DNA of 64,000 bases, from positions 1,580,001-1,644,000 of the forward strand of contig WPIO01000005.1 of the NCBI GenBank assembly GCA_009760855.2, given 5' to 3'. Under the pieces are notes generated by a model. The model did no database searches. It was not told where the DNA came from and was given only the letters and a program-made list of their open reading frames with translations. Each line of letters opens with the position of its first letter. Positions within the stretch are counted from its first letter, which is position 1. Shown piece by piece: positions 59,841-64,000 of the stretch. The DNA is from Cristatella mucedo. Taxonomy: Eukaryota; Bryozoa; Phylactolaemata; Cristatellidae. A program made the position numbers and the translations under genes.

Positions 59841-59997
59841 AGCTGATTTAACAGCCTCTTTTTTGTATAGTGGCAGAGGGGCCTTTACAGCTATCACCAC
59901 CTCATGGAGCAGCAATAAAGGATCGCCCACTGTAGGATTCGAACTCACGACCTCGGTCCCGAGATCGTGAAAAGCTACCGCCTTACCTAGTACGTCT
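59841..59997 (-). mobile_element. tRNA-derived SINE, family S
   Basis: Plus-strand reading: agctgatttaacagcctctt, gtatagtggcagaggggcc, gcagcaataaaggatcgccc, gattcgaactcacgacctcg, gctaccgccttacctagtac. Complete order of the family, antisense. It lies 400 bp downstream of the TSEN54 stop. Confidence 0.85.
59914..59919 (+). terminator. Candidate TSEN54 poly(A) signal inside a SINE
   Basis: AATAAA, the first exact hexamer after the TSEN54 stop (59441). It lies within the antisense SINE; the sister SINE at 37926 reads gataaa at the same place, so this copy gained the motif by mutation. Use is unproven. Confidence 0.35.
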
Positions 59998-61511
59998 CGT
60001 TAATGCGTCTTTGCTCCGGTGTAGTCAAGGCAGAGCCGGACGTTGACCTGTGTGAATGGTGCATTCACCGACGTTAACCGTGGTTTGTGATGCCGAGGAG
60101 ACTGCAGACATGGCAGCAACTACCTAATATGCACGTAACATAAATTTTGTCCGCGAATGGCAGGGCCTTGACATCAGTGTCTGCTAGCATGAGCACGTGT
60201 GCTCAGTCATCGTTGGCTGAGGATGTGTTGCTATGAAAAGTGTTGCTGTGAAAACCATGTGCGTTATTGGATGCCTGCTGCTTTCCTCATTAGAAAGGTG
60301 AAATTCGTGTCGTTGTCCGGATTCTTGAGAGCTGATCTCGTCTATAGTTGGATGGCACTTGATGAATGTCATTGTTCAAACAGGATCCAACGAGTTGACA
60401 TCCTGGTGATAAAAGTGCCATTCCTAAGTGTATGCTACTGGATATATGATAGAAAGGATCTCGGAGCGATTCGATGCGAAGTTATTTTGAGCATGTTTAA
60501 GCCAAGAGGAGTACACTTTTATTAGCTGCTTGATGCACGTTTAGGGCAAGCCACTTTTGAGCACAATCTGGATGGAAGACCCTAACAGCCAAGTTTTGGG
60601 AATTGAGCTAGTCATACAGGTCAAGACCCGCGCATAAGTGTGCAGGCTGCAGTCGTCTCACATTCCTTGTTCTGTATCCCGTGGCTGAGATCTGAACTAC
60701 ATTGTGAGGACCACCTTAAACCTGTCCAGCCATACTCAGATGACGACTGCTTAGGCAGAGAGAGAGAGAGAGAGAAAGAGAGCAAGCCTGTACAAACCTG
60801 TCGTTAGCAGTCACTGACTCACCACTAAATTTAAGGTAGACGTTTCGACCAAAATTGTGATGTGTCATGCATCCACGTAATCACAATAATTTAAATAAAG
60901 CATTTAAGGAATAGACCAGAAATAGGGACGAGAATGAGAAGCACCTTCAAGCGAAAGCAGTAACGCTACCTTACTTGTCGTATGCTTAGCACAGTTTATG
61001 CTAAAACGGTAGAAAAATGTTTCTGACAAGTTGCATATATTACCTTGGTACCGCTAGCCTGCTCTTTGTTCATGCTCCGTAATAGTTGTTTATGAAGTTG
61101 ATATTGTCTTAGCTCCAGGACGATCTCACGCTATTTGGCGTCAACACTGCTAAAAGATTTAGGAGTACCAACAGAGTGGCTCCATCCTGATCAGCATTAA
61201 GGTTGTTAACCTGAAGCTAAGCAGCAACTGAGCTAAACAGCTGCTGACGCTCGCCCCGAACGAGTTGGGGGCAAAGATGGGAGCCCCAGCCTTATCTTTC
61301 GATGACCATGCCTCCTTGGCCCAGCCGGACGATGGTACTCGAGGAGAGAGCAAGTTAGCACCAAAGAGTCTCGCGTACCTAAAATAATACTAGCAGCGAT
61401 CGCTTTGAACCAAGCAGGTATCTGACGCGGTCTCGCGACGACGCTTCTATGACAGCTTCACATCTTCACAGTGCTGCTGCTTTCACGACTATTTTAAAAT
61501 GAAAAGCAAAG
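59998..61511. other. Intergenic, no gene recognised
   Basis: A 108-codon plus-strand open frame (60199-60525) is Cys-rich and matches nothing known to me. A short (GA)n run at 60757-60782 and an AATAAA near 60893 are present. Confidence 0.4.
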
Positions 61512-61722
61512 CCATGCTGATTCAACAGCCTCATGTACAAAGTGGTAGGAGACGCATACTGGGCCTTGGGAGATCAGGCGATAAAGTGCTCCCCCTATAC
61601 TGCCGAGGTCGTGGGTACGAATCGTACAGTGGGTGATCCTTTATTGCAACTGCAAGCAGTGGTAATAGCCGTTAAGGCTATTCGGCTGCTATATAAATGA
61701 GACAGTTAAATCAACTAAAATT
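61512..61722. mobile_element. Two SINE family S remnants in opposite orientation
   Basis: 61512-61550 is an antisense 3' end (gctgattcaacagcctcatg, tacaaagtggtagg). 61585-61722 is a sense copy (cgaggtcgtgggtacgaatc as B-box region, tgcaactgcaagcagtgg, end gacagttaaatcaacta). The sense copy's A box is degraded. Confidence 0.75.
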
Positions 61723-63644
61723 GCCTACTTCGGGACACAGACCCACGACGTGGGTCGGGAAGTTCGCGAACTTAACCGGTGCTCAAAGACCTGTGGATTT
61801 TTTTGTTGATGCATTGCATTGGTCTCTAATCATTAAGCCAACAAGCGACGAAAACTAGCTCATAAAAATGCTTCTCTGCCGAACCTACGCACGTATCTGC
61901 ATCCGAAGAGAAGTCGGAAGATAGTCGACGGACCACTTAGCAGGTCGGGGAGTATGGGGCAAACGAGAGAAAATTTGTCGTTGCAGTTTTCACCATCATT
62001 GCAGACCGAGCTCGGCAATTTTAAGTGCCGCAGCTGACGGGCTTCCTGCGGTGCAGGCTCAGCCAGGAAAGGATAGCTAGTCGACTGTGTCTGCCGATGT
62101 CAGATGCAAAACTAAGGCGCCAGCGGTACCACCCTGGGCTCCGAAACTCGGTACTTGGGCCCCGGCTGGGCTATTCCGGAGCTAGCCCACCTGCTCTATC
62201 ATCAGCCAACCTGCTCTAGCTTACGAGCTGATTCGCAAAGCAACTTAAATGGCTCTTAAGGTGCCGAGACTGACGCTGCGTCTAAAAAAAGCTCACTATG
62301 ACGTACGTTTGTCGTAGCGAGCAAAAATAGAACGGCAGACCCGCCCTTTGGGCCGATTACGCAATTGCAAGCTTAATTGGTTAGTAGCGCGTATGGGGGG
62401 GGGGGGCAGCTCTGCGGTGCCATGCCTAACCGTTAACGGCATGGTCGGTGACTCTTGTCTACCTCCCACCCTACCCCGACGATGCTATGGCTTGCAGTTA
62501 TATCGAAGCCTCGCCGGAGCCTTCTTGAACGCCCCTCGAACCCGCTCAGCTATTGGCCCAGTTAACTCGTCGCATGCGCAAAGGCATGATACCATAGATA
62601 GAAAAGCCCCGATACTACGAGCCATTGCCTTAGTAGGTGCCTTGGGTGCAGAGAACAACTTGTAGAGCTGATGTAGCCAAGTAGAACCCGATGAGAGGAC
62701 CCATTAGTAACTGGAAGGGGAGCGAGTGTAATCTGACAGCGAGATCTACTCAGGTTAGAATGGAGTTTCAGGCAGAGGACGTGGTTAAGGATGTGAACCG
62801 GTAAATACACTGCATTAACATAAGGGGCTGTGAGGTAGGAAAATACAAGGTAGCCACCAGCCGAGGGTTTGGAATGAATAAACCTAAGAGTGGACCCAAA
62901 AGTTGGGTACGAGAGAATAACAACTACACGCAAGCTGACATGAGAAGAAAAGTACGACCACTGACAGAGCTCGGGACTGCAGCTTCAGTAGCTCAAGCGA
63001 GAGACTATGCTTCGAGAGCGAAAGAGCTCTACCTACGGCGACGAACAGCTAAGTGTAACTTGAACTACAGCTGTGTTCCACCGGCTACTCTGTTAGCCGC
63101 TCGTATCTTGTTGTACTATAGCGGCCAGCCTTCCAGGTCCGGACCATCGCTACCGATCGAAGGCATACCGGAAGGTCGTTATACCCGGGCTTCGATAGTT
63201 CAACTCAGCAGGACTAGTTCGCGCCGCCTACAGCTCTTGCGCCGGCGAGTAACCGTTGCTGACAGGCTCGCGATAATCTCGCTTTTGGTGCCTAGTTGTC
63301 GCCGCACGGGTTTTACCCTCATTACAGTGCAGCATTGCACGGCCAACCGCCTGAGCACGGGGGGGGGGGAGGGTCAGACGCTTTCGCGGCTACACGAATT
63401 CTCGATCGGCATTGCCGAGCCCCCAACTCGCCCTGTGACTAAATTGCAGTCTGACAGGTGGGTTCCGTAACAGATACGGAAACTCGATCGCGGTAAACTC
63501 ATAAATCGCCGACCTTTTCTAGAGAGTTTCTTCCTTCTACTTTTGTAGTAAGGTTACATCAACTCAGCATTTATTTGGCCAACGAGCCACCTAGAAACTG
63601 TCTTCAAATATAACTGTGGGTGTGACGGCTCACACGTCTACACA
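61723..63644. other. Intergenic with one unexplained open frame
   Basis: No recognisable gene. It contains G-runs (62395-62406, 63360-63369). A minus-strand 123-codon frame (62562-62933) overlaps the plus-strand frame described at 62874. Confidence 0.4.
62874..63470 (+). CDS. Unidentified 198-codon open frame
   Basis: ATG-initiated, uninterrupted, Arg/Ser/Leu-rich (MNKPKSGPKSWVRENNNYTQ at the start; TASVAQARDYASRAKEL-like helix near residue 40). It contains a Gly-Gly-Gly-Glu stretch from a G-run, which argues for chance. No domain, signal peptide or membrane segment is evident, and no splice partners were found. Confidence 0.15.
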   Translation: MNKPKSGPKSWVRENNNYTQADMRRKVRPLTELGTAASVAQARDYASRAKELYLRRRTAKCNLNYSCVPPATLLAARILLYYSGQPSRSGPSLPIEGIPEGRYTRASIVQLSRTSSRRLQLLRRRVTVADRLAIISLLVPSCRRTGFTLITVQHCTANRLSTGGGEGQTLSRLHEFSIGIAEPPTRPVTKLQSDRWVP

Positions 63645-64000
63645 AACTCAATAATAATGATAACAATACATTTGCGTAGTGCCCTTAGCGAACTGTATCT
63701 CTATCTAGGTACTTGTGCAGTAAAGGAAGCAGGATCAAACGGTTAGTGGTAGCGTGCACAATGTAAACAATCAAAACATGGTTAGGATGACATGCACCAT
63801 AAGGCAGCCTGCACAGTGTGAGCACACATGAACACATAAAAGACAAATCATAAGGACCCATTAGGTGCGTTTTTAGCTTATTCATAAATGTCGTAGAGTC
63901 ATGGGGTGTCGTGGCGTCAGTCGGGCGTGAGATTAAGGCTTTGGAAGCGTACAAACTAAAAACGCTGTATCCAAAGGATTTGAGACTCGTACGAGAAATA
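63645..64000 (-). mobile_element. CR1/L2-like LINE 3' end
   Basis: AATAAT-type tail (63650-63662), gtagtgcccttagcgaactg, tctaggtacttgtgcag, 3' UTR and ORF2 end (tgcgtttttagcttattcat; then ttggaagcgtacaaactaaa, the APK block). Antisense, runs off the window end. Confidence 0.8.

Noticed and set aside
61170-61260. 5S rRNA fragment (gaagctaagcag)
   Set aside because: Only a 12-base match; flanking sequence does not follow 5S structure.

Overview
This is eukaryotic, metazoan nuclear DNA. It has spliced genes with GT-AG introns, a GC/CpG-rich promoter region, microsatellites, tRNA-derived SINEs and many CR1/L2-like LINE copies. The two protein genes I can prove are a tetraspanin and TSEN54. Both are animal genes, but neither fixes the phylum; an invertebrate is my best guess from the LINE/SINE style. 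Most of the window is repeat-derived or unrecognisable intergenic sequence.

Layout. 0-17 kb: a broken Tigger/pogo transposase (1.7-2.7 kb), nested LINE fragments (5.4-6.8 kb, 10.3-14 kb), one SINE, and two unidentified protein-like stretches on the minus strand (8.2 and 14.0-14.5 kb). 17.4-20.8 kb: a long but broken CR1/L2-like LINE (copy A). 25.0-33.6 kb, minus strand: a complete seven-exon tetraspanin of 293 aa. Its short first exon lies in a GC-rich promoter region (32.6-34.6 kb) and is separated by a 5.4-kb intron. Its introns hold a 21-bp minisatellite, a (CT)n tract and several LINE ends. 34.7-47 kb: SINEs, LINE fragments, a perfect 28-bp-arm palindrome, a 1.2-kb microsatellite block and a decayed LINE (43.1-45.5 kb). 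47.47-48.98 kb: a 403-bp inverted repeat with an intact tRNA-His(GTG) gene and a T8 terminator in each arm. 49.7-52 kb: SINEs and a minus-strand LINE. 52.05-55.6 kb: LINE copy B, near-identical to copy A over its 5' half and split by a SINE. 56.06-59.44 kb, plus strand: TSEN54 in six exons, about 685 aa. 59.4-64 kb: intergenic sequence with SINEs and a LINE 3' end.

The exon models were joined by hand from splice signals, reading-frame phase and family motifs. Tetraspanin introns are all phase 0. TSEN54 phases are consistent, with one junction ambiguous between two solutions. The tetraspanin organises membrane microdomains; TSEN54 is a structural subunit of the tRNA-splicing endonuclease. I see no functional link between the genes. 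The tRNA-His genes here have no intron, so they need no TSEN. The unusual features are structural: the tRNA-His inverted repeat, the mosaic identity and shared defects of LINE copies A and B, and composite SINEs that carry a LINE-type 3' tail.
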